This document shows positions 46,343-54,543 of a stretch of DNA of 64,000 nt, in pieces. The position numbers were made by a program, and so were the translations under genes. Source of the DNA: Mycolicibacterium duvalii (GTDB lineage Bacteria; Actinomycetota; Actinomycetes; Mycobacteriales; Mycobacteriaceae); assembly GCF_010726645.1 (NCBI RefSeq), contig NZ_AP022563.1:4774001-4838000 (forward strand), in the 5' to 3' direction. Position 1 is the first letter of the stretch, and each line of letters starts with the position of its first letter. The notes beneath the pieces were generated by a model that made no database searches, was not told the origin of the DNA, and was given only the letters and a program-made list of their open reading frames with translations.

Positions 46343-46354
46343 CCACTTAAGTGG
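46343..46354. promoter_or_regulatory. 12-bp perfect palindrome, candidate MocR operator
   Basis: CCACTTAAGTGG is fully self-complementary and central in the 50-bp gap between the MocR gene (starts 46330) and the AhpD-like gene (starts 46381). It could be the binding site controlling both genes. The downstream gene's site GTTAGC-like -10 was not clear. Confidence 0.5.
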
Positions 46355-46380
46355 GACACTGCACCGTTAGCGTTGCGGGC

Positions 46381-46839
46381 ATGACACAGACGATGGCCCC
46401 ACCCCGACTCAAGATCTACAAGGCGTCGCCCGAGCTCTACGACGCGATGATGACGCTGTCCACCGCCGCTGCCAAAGTCGTCGATCCGGAACTGGGGGAG
46501 CTCATCAAGATTCGCGCATCACAGCTCAACCGCTGCGCATTCTGCCTCGACATGCACACCCGCGACGCGCGCAAGCTCGGGGTCAGCGAACAGAAGCTCG
46601 ATGTCCTGGCGGCGTGGGACGAAGCCGGGGACATCTTCAGTGCACGGGAGCGGGCGGCGCTCGCGCTCACCGAGGCCGTCACGGTGCTGGGCCACGGCGG
46701 GGTCTCCGACGAGATCTACCGTCAGGCCGCCGCCGAGTTCTCGGATCGTGAACTGGCGCAGGTGGTCGCGATGGCCGTGACGATCAACGCTTGGAACCGC
46801 ATCAACGCGGTGGCCCAGTCACCGCTGCCGCGTCGCTGA
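46381..46839 (+). CDS. Carboxymuconolactone decarboxylase (AhpD-like) family protein
   Basis: A 152-residue all-alpha protein of the CMD/AhpD family. The redox CxxC and His motif is seen as NRCAFCLDMHTRDARKLG (residues about 50-67), as in alkylhydroperoxidase AhpD, so a thiol peroxidase or reductant role is likelier than decarboxylation. ATG 46381 gives the usual family start; the frame upstream to 46351 would run into the palindrome. It is divergent from and probably controlled by the MocR gene. Confidence 0.88.
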   Translation: MTQTMAPPRLKIYKASPELYDAMMTLSTAAAKVVDPELGELIKIRASQLNRCAFCLDMHTRDARKLGVSEQKLDVLAAWDEAGDIFSARERAALALTEAVTVLGHGGVSDEIYRQAAAEFSDRELAQVVAMAVTINAWNRINAVAQSPLPRR

Positions 46840-46899
46840 CGCCGCCGGGTGCCGGAAAGTGCCATTGGACCCTACGAACAGCACCTATGGGCGAACACC

Positions 46900-47349
46900 A
46901 TGGAAGTTATGGACGCGACCACATCCGAGGCCCCGGTAACCGAGCTGACCGAGGGCCAGTGCTGGGAACGGCTGGCCGGGGTGTCGCTGGGCAGGCTCGT
47001 GACGACCGTGGACAATTGGACCGAGATCTTTCCGGTCAACTTCGTCGTGCAGGGCAAGACCCTGCTCTTCCGCAGTGCGGAGGGCACCAAGTTGCTGACC
47101 GCGGTGCTCAACGAGCATGTGGTGTTCGAGGCCGACGACCACAACGTCGTCGAGGGGTGGAGCGTGGTGGTCCGCGGCAAAGCCCGGCTGCTGTCCGGCG
47201 CGACGGAAACCGCGGAGGCCAACCGGGCCGGGTTGTATCCGTGGGTCGCCACCGCCAAATCACGGTTCGTCCGGATCACTCCGCAGAGCATGACGGGCCG
47301 ACGTTTCGTGTTCGGACCCGAGCCCGACGCCACCGAACTGAGCAGCTGA
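46900..47349 (+). CDS. Pyridoxamine 5'-phosphate oxidase-fold flavin/F420-binding protein
   Basis: A 149-residue split-barrel protein. The pattern ELTEGQCWERLAGVSLGRLVT, then FPVNFVVQGKTLLFRSAEGTKL, is typical of the PNPOx-like FMN/F420 family found in many actinobacterial copies. Start chosen at ATG 46900; ATG 46909 or an upstream GTG-type start are possible. Cofactor and substrate are not readable from sequence. It is on the same strand as the AhpD-like gene (60-nt gap), so it might share the MocR control; a direct link between a PLP-sensing regulator and a PNPOx-fold enzyme would be notable but is not shown. Confidence 0.78.
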   Translation: MEVMDATTSEAPVTELTEGQCWERLAGVSLGRLVTTVDNWTEIFPVNFVVQGKTLLFRSAEGTKLLTAVLNEHVVFEADDHNVVEGWSVVVRGKARLLSGATETAEANRAGLYPWVATAKSRFVRITPQSMTGRRFVFGPEPDATELSS

Positions 47350-47353
47350 CCCG

Positions 47354-48184
47354 TCACACCCAGTAGGGGACCCGCGCGCGGTACTGGCGCATCGCCAGCG
47401 CAGCGAACGTCCAGCCGATCACGGTGAGCGCCAGGACGACAACCCAGTGCCGTAACTCCTGGTCGGCGCCCAGCAGCGGGGCGCGCACGATGTCGAGGTA
47501 GTGCAGCAGCGGGTTGAGCTCGACGATCTTGGCCCAGCCGCCCGCACCCTGCGCCTGAAGCGTCGACTCGTTCCAGATGATCGGCGTCATGAAGAACAGC
47601 AGCTGCACCAGGCTGGCCAGTAGCGGGCTGATGTCGCGGTAACGCGTGGCCAGAATGCCGAAACACAGAGCAACCCAGACACAGTTGGCCGCGATGAGCA
47701 CCAGCGCCGGAATGAAACTGAGATCGGTCCAATGCCACGGTTTGGGAAAGATGATCGCGATGATCACGAAAATGATGATGTTGTGCGCGAACAACAGCAT
47801 CTGCCGCCACACCAGCCGATAGACGTGCACCGAAAGAGGCGTCGGCAGCTGTTTGATCAGTCCCTCGTTGGCGACGAAGACGTCGGCGCCTTCCAGTATC
47901 GACGCGTTGATCAGGTTCCAGACGATCAGACCGAGTGTCACGTACGGAAGATGCTCGGAGAGCTCGAGTTTGAACAGCATCGAGTACAGCCCGCCCATCG
48001 CGACCGCGGTGGTGCCGGTGGCGATGGTGATCCAGAACGGACCGAGCACCGAGCGCCGGTAGCGCTGCTTGATGTCCTGCCAACCCAGGTGCAGCCACAG
48101 CTCCCGTTTGCGGTAGCCCTCGACCAGATCACCCCATGCGCGGGTGAAGGTCCTCGACTGCGCCGCGGCGTCCATGATGGTCAT
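47354..48184 (-). CDS. wzm: Galactan ABC exporter permease Wzm (Rv3783/RfbD homologue)
   Basis: ABC-2-type membrane permease of 276 residues with six hydrophobic helices (for example PFWITIATGTTAVAMGGLYS and LLFAHNIIIFVIIAIIF). The N-terminal amphipathic WGDLVEGYRKRELWLHLGWQDIKQRYRRS is the usual polysaccharide exporter gate helix. With Wzt it exports the lipid-linked galactan. It overlaps glfT1 by 4 nt at its start (ATGA, 48181-48184) and is the last gene of the operon. Confidence 0.94.
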   Translation of the reverse strand: MTIMDAAAQSRTFTRAWGDLVEGYRKRELWLHLGWQDIKQRYRRSVLGPFWITIATGTTAVAMGGLYSMLFKLELSEHLPYVTLGLIVWNLINASILEGADVFVANEGLIKQLPTPLSVHVYRLVWRQMLLFAHNIIIFVIIAIIFPKPWHWTDLSFIPALVLIAANCVWVALCFGILATRYRDISPLLASLVQLLFFMTPIIWNESTLQAQGAGGWAKIVELNPLLHYLDIVRAPLLGADQELRHWVVVLALTVIGWTFAALAMRQYRARVPYWV

Positions 48185-49098
48185 CTAGCCCCGAACCTCT
48201 CCCGTCGGCCCAACCGCCGCAACCTGATCCACTCCCGCAGGCCGGCCGGATCACGCCGGGTGATCAGGAAGTACCAGCCGAAGCGCAGCCACTCCTGGGG
48301 GATCAGCTTGCGCATGCCGGGTTGGGACTGCAGATACCCGCGGTTGCGGTAGGTGTAGAACCGTTTGGCCTCGTTGTCCGGATACTGCGTGTGCATGCGC
48401 CCGCCCAGGATGGGCCGGAACTCGTCGCTGCCCTGGGGGTGCAGATACACCGCGTTCAGACAGGTCCCGAACGGCAAGCCGCTGCGCAGGAGGCGGCGGT
48501 GGATCTCGGTCTCGTCGCCGCGCATGAACAACCGCAGGTCTGGCACGCCGACCGCCTCCAGCGTGGCGGCGCGGAACAGCGCTCCGTTGAACAGGTGCGA
48601 AATACCGGGCATGAAGTCGGGAAGCGTTGCGTCGGTGCGCAACTCACTGACCCGGCGCCGCCACACCAGCCCCCGCCGGAGCGGGAACGCCAGCCGCTCG
48701 GGATCGGCGAGATCACAGATCATCGGCGACACCTCAGCAAGATCGTGGCGCTGAGCGCAGGCGATCAGGGTGGCCAGCACCTCGGGATCCTGCGGGCGCC
48801 CGTCGTCGTCGGCAAGCCACACCCAGTCGGCGCCGAGGGCCAGCGCGTGCAGTATCCCCAGCGCGAAACCGCCTGCGCCGCCCAGGTTCCGGCGTGACCC
48901 CAGGTAGGTGGTGGGCATGGGTTGACCGGTCACCAGATCACGGACCCGGGGGTCCCCGTCATCGGAGAAGTCGTTGTCGACGACGATCAGATGGTCGGGC
49001 CGTCTGCTCTGCGCGGTGATCGCATCCAGCGACTTGGCCAGTTCGTCGGGACGGCGGTGGGTGACGACGACCGTGCAGACCTTCTCAGGACCGGTCAC
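48181..49098 (-). CDS. glfT1: Galactofuranosyltransferase GlfT1
   Basis: Inverting GT-A (GT2) enzyme of 305 residues that adds the first two Galf residues to decaprenyl-PP-GlcNAc-Rha, before GlfT2. The start is GTG 49098 (VTGPEKV), giving the same length as Rv3782; the frame runs back to 49128 without support. Motifs: VVVTHRRP, IVVDNDFSDD and the metal motif WVWLADDDGRPQD. The FNGALFRA and MRGDETEIHRRL segments follow. It overlaps wzt by 14 nt and wzm by 4, so priming enzyme and exporter are co-translated. Confidence 0.93.
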   Translation of the reverse strand: MTGPEKVCTVVVTHRRPDELAKSLDAITAQSRRPDHLIVVDNDFSDDGDPRVRDLVTGQPMPTTYLGSRRNLGGAGGFALGILHALALGADWVWLADDDGRPQDPEVLATLIACAQRHDLAEVSPMICDLADPERLAFPLRRGLVWRRRVSELRTDATLPDFMPGISHLFNGALFRAATLEAVGVPDLRLFMRGDETEIHRRLLRSGLPFGTCLNAVYLHPQGSDEFRPILGGRMHTQYPDNEAKRFYTYRNRGYLQSQPGMRKLIPQEWLRFGWYFLITRRDPAGLREWIRLRRLGRRERFGAR

Positions 49099-49906
49099 GC
49101 GCGTTCTCCTCGAGCACCTCGTGCACATGACGGGCGGCGTCCTCGCCTTCGTAGGCGCGCACGACCTCCTCGATACCGCCCTCCATCTTCACCGTGCCGT
49201 GGTCGATCCACATCGCGGTGTTGCACAGCCGCGCGAGGAATTCATTGGAGTGACTTGCGAACACCAGGATGCCGGAACGCTGCACCAGTTCGGCCAGCCG
49301 GCTCTGCGCCTTCTTGAGGAACTCCGCGTCGACCGCACCGATGCCCTCGTCGAGCAGGAGGATCTCGGGGTCGATGCTGGTGACCACGCCCATGGCGAGC
49401 CGCACCCGCATGCCGGTCGAGTAGGTGCGCAGCGGCATCGACAGGTAGTCGCCGAGCTCGGTGAACTCGGCGATCTCGTCGACCTTGGCCAGCATCTGCT
49501 TGCGGGTCTGGCCGAGAAACAGGCCACGGATGATGATGTTCTCGAAGCCGGAGATCTCCGGGTCCATCCCGACGCCGAGGTCGAACACCGGGGCGACGCG
49601 GCCCTGTACCGTGGCCACCCCGCGGGTCGGCTCGTAGATACCCGACAGCAGCCGCAACAGCGTGGATTTCCCGGCGCCGTTGTGCCCGACGAGTCCGACC
49701 CGGTCCCCCATCTTCAGCGACATGGTGATGTCACGCAGCGCCTCGATGACCACGACGTTGGACTCGTTGCGACCGATGGCCCCGCCGGCCTTGCCCAGAA
49801 ACGCCTTCTTCAGCGACCGGGTCTTGGCGTCGAAGATCGGAAACTCGACCCAGGCGTTACGCGTTTGGATGAAGGGTTCGGGATCAGCGGCCACGCCGGG
49901 TCTCAC
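49085..49906 (-). CDS. wzt: Galactan ABC exporter ATPase Wzt (Rv3781/RfbE homologue)
   Basis: ABC ATPase of 273 residues. Walker A reads GLVGHNGAGKSTLL, the signature segment TYSTGMRVRLAMG, Walker B EILLLDEGIGAVDAEF and the switch His in FASHSNEF. There is no long C-terminal carbohydrate-binding domain, as in the mycobacterial galactan exporter. It shares a 4-nt overlap with bpa (49903-49906). Confidence 0.95.
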   Translation of the reverse strand: MRPGVAADPEPFIQTRNAWVEFPIFDAKTRSLKKAFLGKAGGAIGRNESNVVVIEALRDITMSLKMGDRVGLVGHNGAGKSTLLRLLSGIYEPTRGVATVQGRVAPVFDLGVGMDPEISGFENIIIRGLFLGQTRKQMLAKVDEIAEFTELGDYLSMPLRTYSTGMRVRLAMGVVTSIDPEILLLDEGIGAVDAEFLKKAQSRLAELVQRSGILVFASHSNEFLARLCNTAMWIDHGTVKMEGGIEEVVRAYEGEDAARHVHEVLEENARDRS

Positions 49907-50421
49907 AAGTACTGGCCGGTGCCGGGGTGGCCCGGTGTGCCCCGCTGGCCCGGCATCCCCGGGCCCGGCGGCAGCGCACCCTGACGCATTTGTTCCAGCT
50001 GCTGGCGGGCCGCCATCTGCTGTGCGAACAACGCGGTCTGAATGCCGTGGAACAGGCCCTCCAGCCAGCCCACCAACTGCGCCTGCGCGATCCGCAGTTC
50101 GGCATCGGACGGCACGGCGTCTTCGGTGAACGGCAGCGTGAGCCGCTCGAGTTCCTCGCGCAGCTCCGGAGCCAGACCGTCTTCGAGCTCGCTGATGCTG
50201 GTGCGGTGGATGTCGCGCAGACGACCTCGGCTGGCTTCGTCGAGCGGTGCCGCGCGCACCTCCTCCAGCAGCTGCTTGATCATCGTGCCGATGCGCATCA
50301 CTTTGGCCGGCTGTTCGACGAGGTCGGTCAGGGACCGGCCGTCGGCGCCGCGCTCGTCCTCGGTGCCGTCCTGATCGCCGCCGATGATCTCGATGTTGTC
50401 GTCGTCGGTGTTGCTCGTCAT
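49903..50421 (-). CDS. bpa: Bacterial proteasome activator Bpa (PafE; Rv3780 homologue)
   Basis: A 172-residue helical protein that forms a dodecameric ring activating the 20S proteasome for ATP-independent degradation of unfolded proteins. The central part (about 35-140) is an amphipathic four-helix bundle; the N-terminus is acidic and disordered. The C-terminus ends GTGQYL: the GQYL tail is the motif Bpa and Mpa use to open the proteasome alpha-ring. It starts the operon bpa-wzt-glfT1-wzm, an odd pairing with galactan export that is conserved in M. tuberculosis. Confidence 0.92.
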   Translation of the reverse strand: MTSNTDDDNIEIIGGDQDGTEDERGADGRSLTDLVEQPAKVMRIGTMIKQLLEEVRAAPLDEASRGRLRDIHRTSISELEDGLAPELREELERLTLPFTEDAVPSDAELRIAQAQLVGWLEGLFHGIQTALFAQQMAARQQLEQMRQGALPPGPGMPGQRGTPGHPGTGQYL

Positions 50422-50805
50422 CGTCCTAGAGTGCCTCAGCGTCCCGTGCTCGTTGCGGTCGACCCGACCGCGGCCTGCCGTTGGTCAGGTTGATCTTCTC
50501 TCAGCGCGACGATTTTTCCACCACGGCCCGCCCGCCGCCCCCGGTCTCGACGTCGCCGCGGCCACGGTCCGCAACCGAGCGAATCCGCGTGGCTCGGTGA
50601 TCAACTGCTAGGACACCTGTCAACACCGCGACCAGCAACGATCCGATATGTAGCGCCCGATGTGCTCAGGTACCTCGACTAGTATGGCTGCGCAGATGGC
50701 CCGTTGATGGGTACAGCGGGCACCGACAGCGAGGTCGGGTATCCGCTGATTTCCCGGCCGTCGGGAGGGTCAACGGGGTTCCTCGACGCACTAAGGTGGG
50801 CTGCC
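50422..50805. other. 384-nt divergent intergenic region, no gene seen
   Basis: Between bpa (minus) and the aminotransferase gene (plus). I see no convincing coding region: the short frames here have no ribosome site or family likeness. In M. tuberculosis the large membrane gene Rv3779 lies here; it is absent. TAGTAT at 50682-50687 may be a -10 for the plus-strand gene (leader about 112 nt), but no good -35 is 17 nt upstream. Confidence 0.5.
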
Positions 50806-52002
50806 ATGGCATACGACGTCGCCCGGGTGCGGGGTTTGCACCCGTCATTGGGCGATGGCTGGGTGCATCTGGACGCGCAGAACGGCATGTTGCTGCCCGA
50901 CACGGTGGCGCGTGCGGTGTCGACGGCGTTCCGCGGCTCGATGCCCACCGTCGACAGTCCGCACCCCGGGTCCCGGCGCAGCGCCGCGGTGCTGGCCGCC
51001 GCGCGCCAGGCCGTTGCCGATCTGGTGAACGCCGACCCCGCCGGGGTCGTCCTGGGCGCCGACCGGGCGCTGCTGCTGACCGCGCTGGCCGACGCCGCCT
51101 CCACCCGGGTCGGGCTCGGGTACGAGCTGGTCGTCACCCGGCTCGACGACGAAGCCAACATCGCGCCGTGGTTGCGCGCGGCCAACCGCTTCGGCGCGAA
51201 GGTCAAGTGGGCCGAGGTGGACATCGAAACCGGGGAGCTGCCGACCTGGCAGTGGGAGGACCTGGTCACCCGGCCCACCCGTCTGGTCGCGATCACCTCT
51301 GCGTCCTCGACTTTGGGGACGGTCACCGACCTGCGCGAGGTGACCAAACTGGTGCACGAGGTCGGTGGTCTGGTCATCGTCGACCATTCGGCGGCCGCTC
51401 CGTACCGGTTGTTCGACATCGACGACGTCGACGCCGACGTGGTCGCGGTGAACATGCTGGCCTGGGGCGGGCCGCCCATCGGCGCGCTCGCGTTCCGGGA
51501 TCCGTCGCTGCTCGACGCGCTCGGGTCGATTTCGCTGGACCCGTCGGCGACCGGTCCCGCCCGGTTGGAGGTGGGGGCACACCAGTTCGGTCTGCTGGGC
51601 GGCGTGGTCGCCAGCGTCGAATACCTTGCGGCCCTGGATGATTCAGCTCAGGGTACGCGAAGGGAGCGGCTCGAGATCTCGATGCGCTCGGCCAGTGGAT
51701 ACCTGAGCGGCCTGTTCGACTATCTGCTGACATCGCTGCGGTCACTGCCCACGGTGATGGTGCTCGGCGATCCCGAGGTCCGGGTCCCGGTGGTCAGCTT
51801 CGTGATGAACAACGTGCCCGCCGAACGGGTGGTGCAGCGGCTCGCCGACAACGGCATCCTGGCGATCGCCCATGCGAATTCCCGCGTGCTGGACCTGATC
51901 GGCGTCAACGACATCGGTGGCGCGGTCACGATCGGACTGGCGCACTACAGCACCACGGCCGAGGTCGACCAACTGGTTCGGGCGCTGGCGTCGCTGGGCT
52001 GA
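50806..52002 (+). CDS. Cysteine-desulfurase-like class V aminotransferase (Rv3778c homologue)
   Basis: PLP-dependent fold-type I enzyme of 398 residues. The start is ATG 50806 (MAYDVARVRGLHP), with AAGGTGGG upstream and the same length as Rv3778c; the frame back to 50704 is not supported. The Asp in VIVDHSAAAPYRL is the cofactor-contact residue. At the usual Lys position the sequence reads NMLAWGGPPIGAL, with no Lys; the SufS/NifS Schiff-base Lys (SxHKxxGP) is not seen, as is also true, I believe, of this subfamily. So true desulfurase activity is doubtful. Confidence 0.8.
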   Translation: MAYDVARVRGLHPSLGDGWVHLDAQNGMLLPDTVARAVSTAFRGSMPTVDSPHPGSRRSAAVLAAARQAVADLVNADPAGVVLGADRALLLTALADAASTRVGLGYELVVTRLDDEANIAPWLRAANRFGAKVKWAEVDIETGELPTWQWEDLVTRPTRLVAITSASSTLGTVTDLREVTKLVHEVGGLVIVDHSAAAPYRLFDIDDVDADVVAVNMLAWGGPPIGALAFRDPSLLDALGSISLDPSATGPARLEVGAHQFGLLGGVVASVEYLAALDDSAQGTRRERLEISMRSASGYLSGLFDYLLTSLRSLPTVMVLGDPEVRVPVVSFVMNNVPAERVVQRLADNGILAIAHANSRVLDLIGVNDIGGAVTIGLAHYSTTAEVDQLVRALASLG

Positions 52003-52012
52003 GCACTCTGCT

Positions 52013-52984
52013 TCAGTCACCCACGCGCAGAATGACTTTCCCGGACACGTCACCGGAGTCCAGCAGTTCGTGAGCGGCCTGCGCCTCGGCGATCGGGAAC
52101 TCCGCGCCGATGACCGGGCGCACCTGACCGTCGGCGATGAGCGGCCACACCTGGTCGCGCACCTGGGCGACGATCGCGCTCTTGCCGGCGGCGCCGTCGA
52201 CCGGGCGCGCCCGCAGCGCCGTCGCGAACACGCCGCCCCGTTTGGCAAGGAGTTTGGCGATGTTCAGTTCGGCTTTCGCACCGCCCTGCATCCCGATGAT
52301 CACCAGGCGACCGTCATCGGCCAGGGCGTCGACGTTGCGGTCGAGGTATGCCGCCCCGATGATGTCGAGGATCACGTCAGCGCCGCCGGCGGCGCGGACC
52401 ACCTCCACGAAGTCCTCGTTGTGGTAGTCGACGGTGATCTCGGCGCCGAGTTCGGCGCACAGGTCCAGTTTGTTGCGGGATCCTGCGGTGACGGCGACCC
52501 GGCAGCCGAGCGCTCGCGCGATCTGGATGGCGTGGGTGCCGATTCCGCTTGCGCCGCCGTGTAACAGGACCAGCTGCGGTGCCCGCATCCCGGCGGTCAT
52601 CACCAGGTTCGACCACACCGTGCAGGCCACCTCGGGAAGCCCGGCAGCATGGGCCGGCGCGACCCCGTCGGGGATGTCGAGGACCTGACCCGCAGGCACG
52701 CATACGTATTCGGCGTAGCCCCCACCGGCCAGCAGTGCACACACGCCTCGGCCCGTCGACCAGTCGGTGACTCCGTCGCCGACTGCGGTGATCGTTCCGG
52801 AGACCTCGAGACCGATGATGTCGCTGGCACCCGGTGGGGGCGGATACTTTCCGGCGGCCTGCAACAGGTCGGCGCGGTTGACGCCGGCCGCGTCGACCTT
52901 GATCAGCACCTCCCCGGGGCCGGGGGTGACGTCCGGTACCGCCTGCCAGCTGAGCCGACCGTTCTCGGCCACGATCGCGTGCAT
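52013..52984 (-). CDS. NADPH:quinone oxidoreductase (MDR family, Rv3777 homologue)
   Basis: A 323-residue zinc-independent medium-chain oxidoreductase of the PIG3/QOR type. The N-terminal domain shows VLIKVDAAGVNRADLLQAAGKYPPP-like sequence around residues 26-50, and the Rossmann domain LLHGGASGIGTHAIQIA (about residues 140-157). It would reduce quinones or enones with NADPH. It is divergent from a MarR regulator (97-nt gap), a pairing typical for oxidant- or quinone-sensing control. The stop is 10 nt from the convergent Rv3778c homologue. Confidence 0.88.
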   Translation of the reverse strand: MHAIVAENGRLSWQAVPDVTPGPGEVLIKVDAAGVNRADLLQAAGKYPPPPGASDIIGLEVSGTITAVGDGVTDWSTGRGVCALLAGGGYAEYVCVPAGQVLDIPDGVAPAHAAGLPEVACTVWSNLVMTAGMRAPQLVLLHGGASGIGTHAIQIARALGCRVAVTAGSRNKLDLCAELGAEITVDYHNEDFVEVVRAAGGADVILDIIGAAYLDRNVDALADDGRLVIIGMQGGAKAELNIAKLLAKRGGVFATALRARPVDGAAGKSAIVAQVRDQVWPLIADGQVRPVIGAEFPIAEAQAAHELLDSGDVSGKVILRVGD

Positions 52985-53081
52985 CCGTCAAACGCTACTA
53001 CGCTGCGGAAACACCGGCGCTTTCCACCACCAGCAATGCCCTGCAGTCCTACTATTGAGCAGGTAGCGAGGGGGTAGGAAC

Positions 53082-53594
53082 ATGGCGGGGACTATTGCGG
53101 GGCGTACAGCGAGTGACACGCCCGGACTGGATATCGCCGAAGAGAAGGCGTGGCAGAACTTTCTCGACGCGGCGCTGCGGCTCTACGCCACGATGAATCG
53201 GTCGCTGGTCGACGAGCACGGGCTCACACTCAACGATGTGCGGTTGCTCGACCTGCTGGCCAAGTCGGCGACGGGTTCGGCGCGGATGGGGGACCTGGCC
53301 GAGGCGTTGTTGTCGCTGCCGAGCCGGGTCACGCGCCAGATCCACCGGCTGGAGGTACAGAAGCTGGTGGTGCGCGGCGCCAGCCCGGACGACGGCCGCG
53401 GCGTGCTCGCCAGCATCACGCCCGAGGGCCGGGAGGCGTTGACCACGGCGATGCAGACCTACGGCGCCGGAGTGCGTGCGCACTTCCTGGCGCGCCTGTC
53501 CCGGCCGCAGGTGGTGGCGATGGGGGAGAACTGCCGGCGCATCAGCGCGGGACTGACCGCCGGGGGCCAGACCGCCAAGCTGGGCCGCGTCTAG
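53082..53594 (+). CDS. MarR-family transcription regulator
   Basis: A 170-residue MarR-like regulator with the winged-helix core MGDLAEALLSLPSRVTRQIHRLE, then the wing GASPDDGRGVLASITPEGRE (about 75-120) and flanking dimer helices. ATG 53082 has GAGGGGG 10 nt upstream. There is no Cys, so a ligand rather than thiol oxidation is likely sensed. The neighbour oxidoreductase read the other way is the best candidate target. The tRNA-Ser follows after 10 nt. Confidence 0.87.
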   Translation: MAGTIAGRTASDTPGLDIAEEKAWQNFLDAALRLYATMNRSLVDEHGLTLNDVRLLDLLAKSATGSARMGDLAEALLSLPSRVTRQIHRLEVQKLVVRGASPDDGRGVLASITPEGREALTTAMQTYGAGVRAHFLARLSRPQVVAMGENCRRISAGLTAGGQTAKLGRV

Positions 53595-53604
53595 ACTGTC
53601 CCGC

Positions 53605-53691
53605 GGTGGCGTGGCAGAGCGGCCTAATGCACTCGCCTTGAAAGCGAGAGACGGCTAACACCGTCCGGGGGTTCAAATCCCTCCGCCACCG
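53605..53691 (+). tRNA. tRNA-Ser (anticodon TGA)
   Basis: 87 nt. The acceptor stem GGTGGCG pairs with CGCCACC (53684-53690), G is the discriminator, and the long variable arm typical of Ser is present. The anticodon loop CTTGAAA gives TGA. The T-arm reads GGGTTCAAATCCC. CCA is not encoded. Confidence 0.96.
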
Positions 53692-53703
53692 CACTCCCGA
53701 CGG

Positions 53704-54525
53704 CTACTCGCCGGTGAAGTTCGGCGGACGCTTCTCGAACATCGCCTGGATGCCCTCGGTCAGGTCCTTCGACGGCAGGAACGCCGAGTTCCATGCCGCG
53801 ACGTACCGCAGGCTCGCGGCCACCGCCGCGGTGCGCTGCTCGTCGAGCACGTCTTTGATGCCGTGCACCGTGTGCGGCGGGTTGGCGGCGATCTCGGCCG
53901 CGGTGGCGCGCGCGGCGGCCAGCGACGCGTCCGGATCCGCGAAGACGTCGTTGACCAGGCCGATCTTCTCGGCGCGGGAGGCGTCGATGTCCTTGCCGGT
54001 CAAAGCCAGCTCCCGCAGGTGCCCGTCGGTGAGGATGAAGGGCAACCGGGCCAGCGAGCCGACGTCGGCGACGATGGCGAGCTTGACCTCACGCACCGAG
54101 AACTTCGCGTCGGCGCTGGCGTAGCGGATGTCCACCGCGGAGATGAGATCCACACCGCCGCCGATGCACCATCCGTGCACCGACGCGATGGTCGGCGTGC
54201 GGCAGTCCGCGACCGCGGTGATCGCCTGCTGCATGGTCTTGAGCCGCTGGTGGAACTCGGCGCGCGGCTTGGACGACGACGCCTCGGTCATCATCGAGCC
54301 CAGCGTGTTGCCCATCGCGGCCAGGTCCAGGCCGTAGCTGAAATTCTTGCCCGAACCGGCGAGCACGATCGCCCGCACGTCGGGGTTGGCGTCGAGTTCG
54401 GCGAACAGCACCGGCATCTCAGCCCAGAACGCCGGACCCATCGCGTTGCCCTTGCCGGGACCCATCAGCGTGACCTCGGCGATGTGGTCGGCGATGTCGA
54501 CGGTCACCGATTCGTACGTGCTCAT
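53704..54525 (-). CDS. echA21: Enoyl-CoA hydratase/isomerase family protein (EchA21-like)
   Basis: Crotonase-fold enzyme of 273 residues (Rv3774 homologue). The oxyanion-hole segments are visible as GSGKNFSYGLDLAAMG and VHGWCIGGGVDLISAVDIRYA; in place of the two Glu of true hydratases, the first position appears as Gly/Asp (GGGVDL), so it may be an isomerase or a Delta3,5-Delta2,4-dienoyl-CoA type rather than a classical hydratase. It would act in fatty acid oxidation. It is 12 nt from the tRNA-Ser, opposite strand. Confidence 0.87.
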   Translation of the reverse strand: MSTYESVTVDIADHIAEVTLMGPGKGNAMGPAFWAEMPVLFAELDANPDVRAIVLAGSGKNFSYGLDLAAMGNTLGSMMTEASSSKPRAEFHQRLKTMQQAITAVADCRTPTIASVHGWCIGGGVDLISAVDIRYASADAKFSVREVKLAIVADVGSLARLPFILTDGHLRELALTGKDIDASRAEKIGLVNDVFADPDASLAAARATAAEIAANPPHTVHGIKDVLDEQRTAAVAASLRYVAAWNSAFLPSKDLTEGIQAMFEKRPPNFTGE

Positions 54526-54543
54526 GATCGAAAGGCTAGCGAC

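Noticed and set aside
50384..50611. 75-codon plus-strand frame over the bpa start
   Set aside because: No ribosome site, overlaps bpa and its promoter region; translation looks random.
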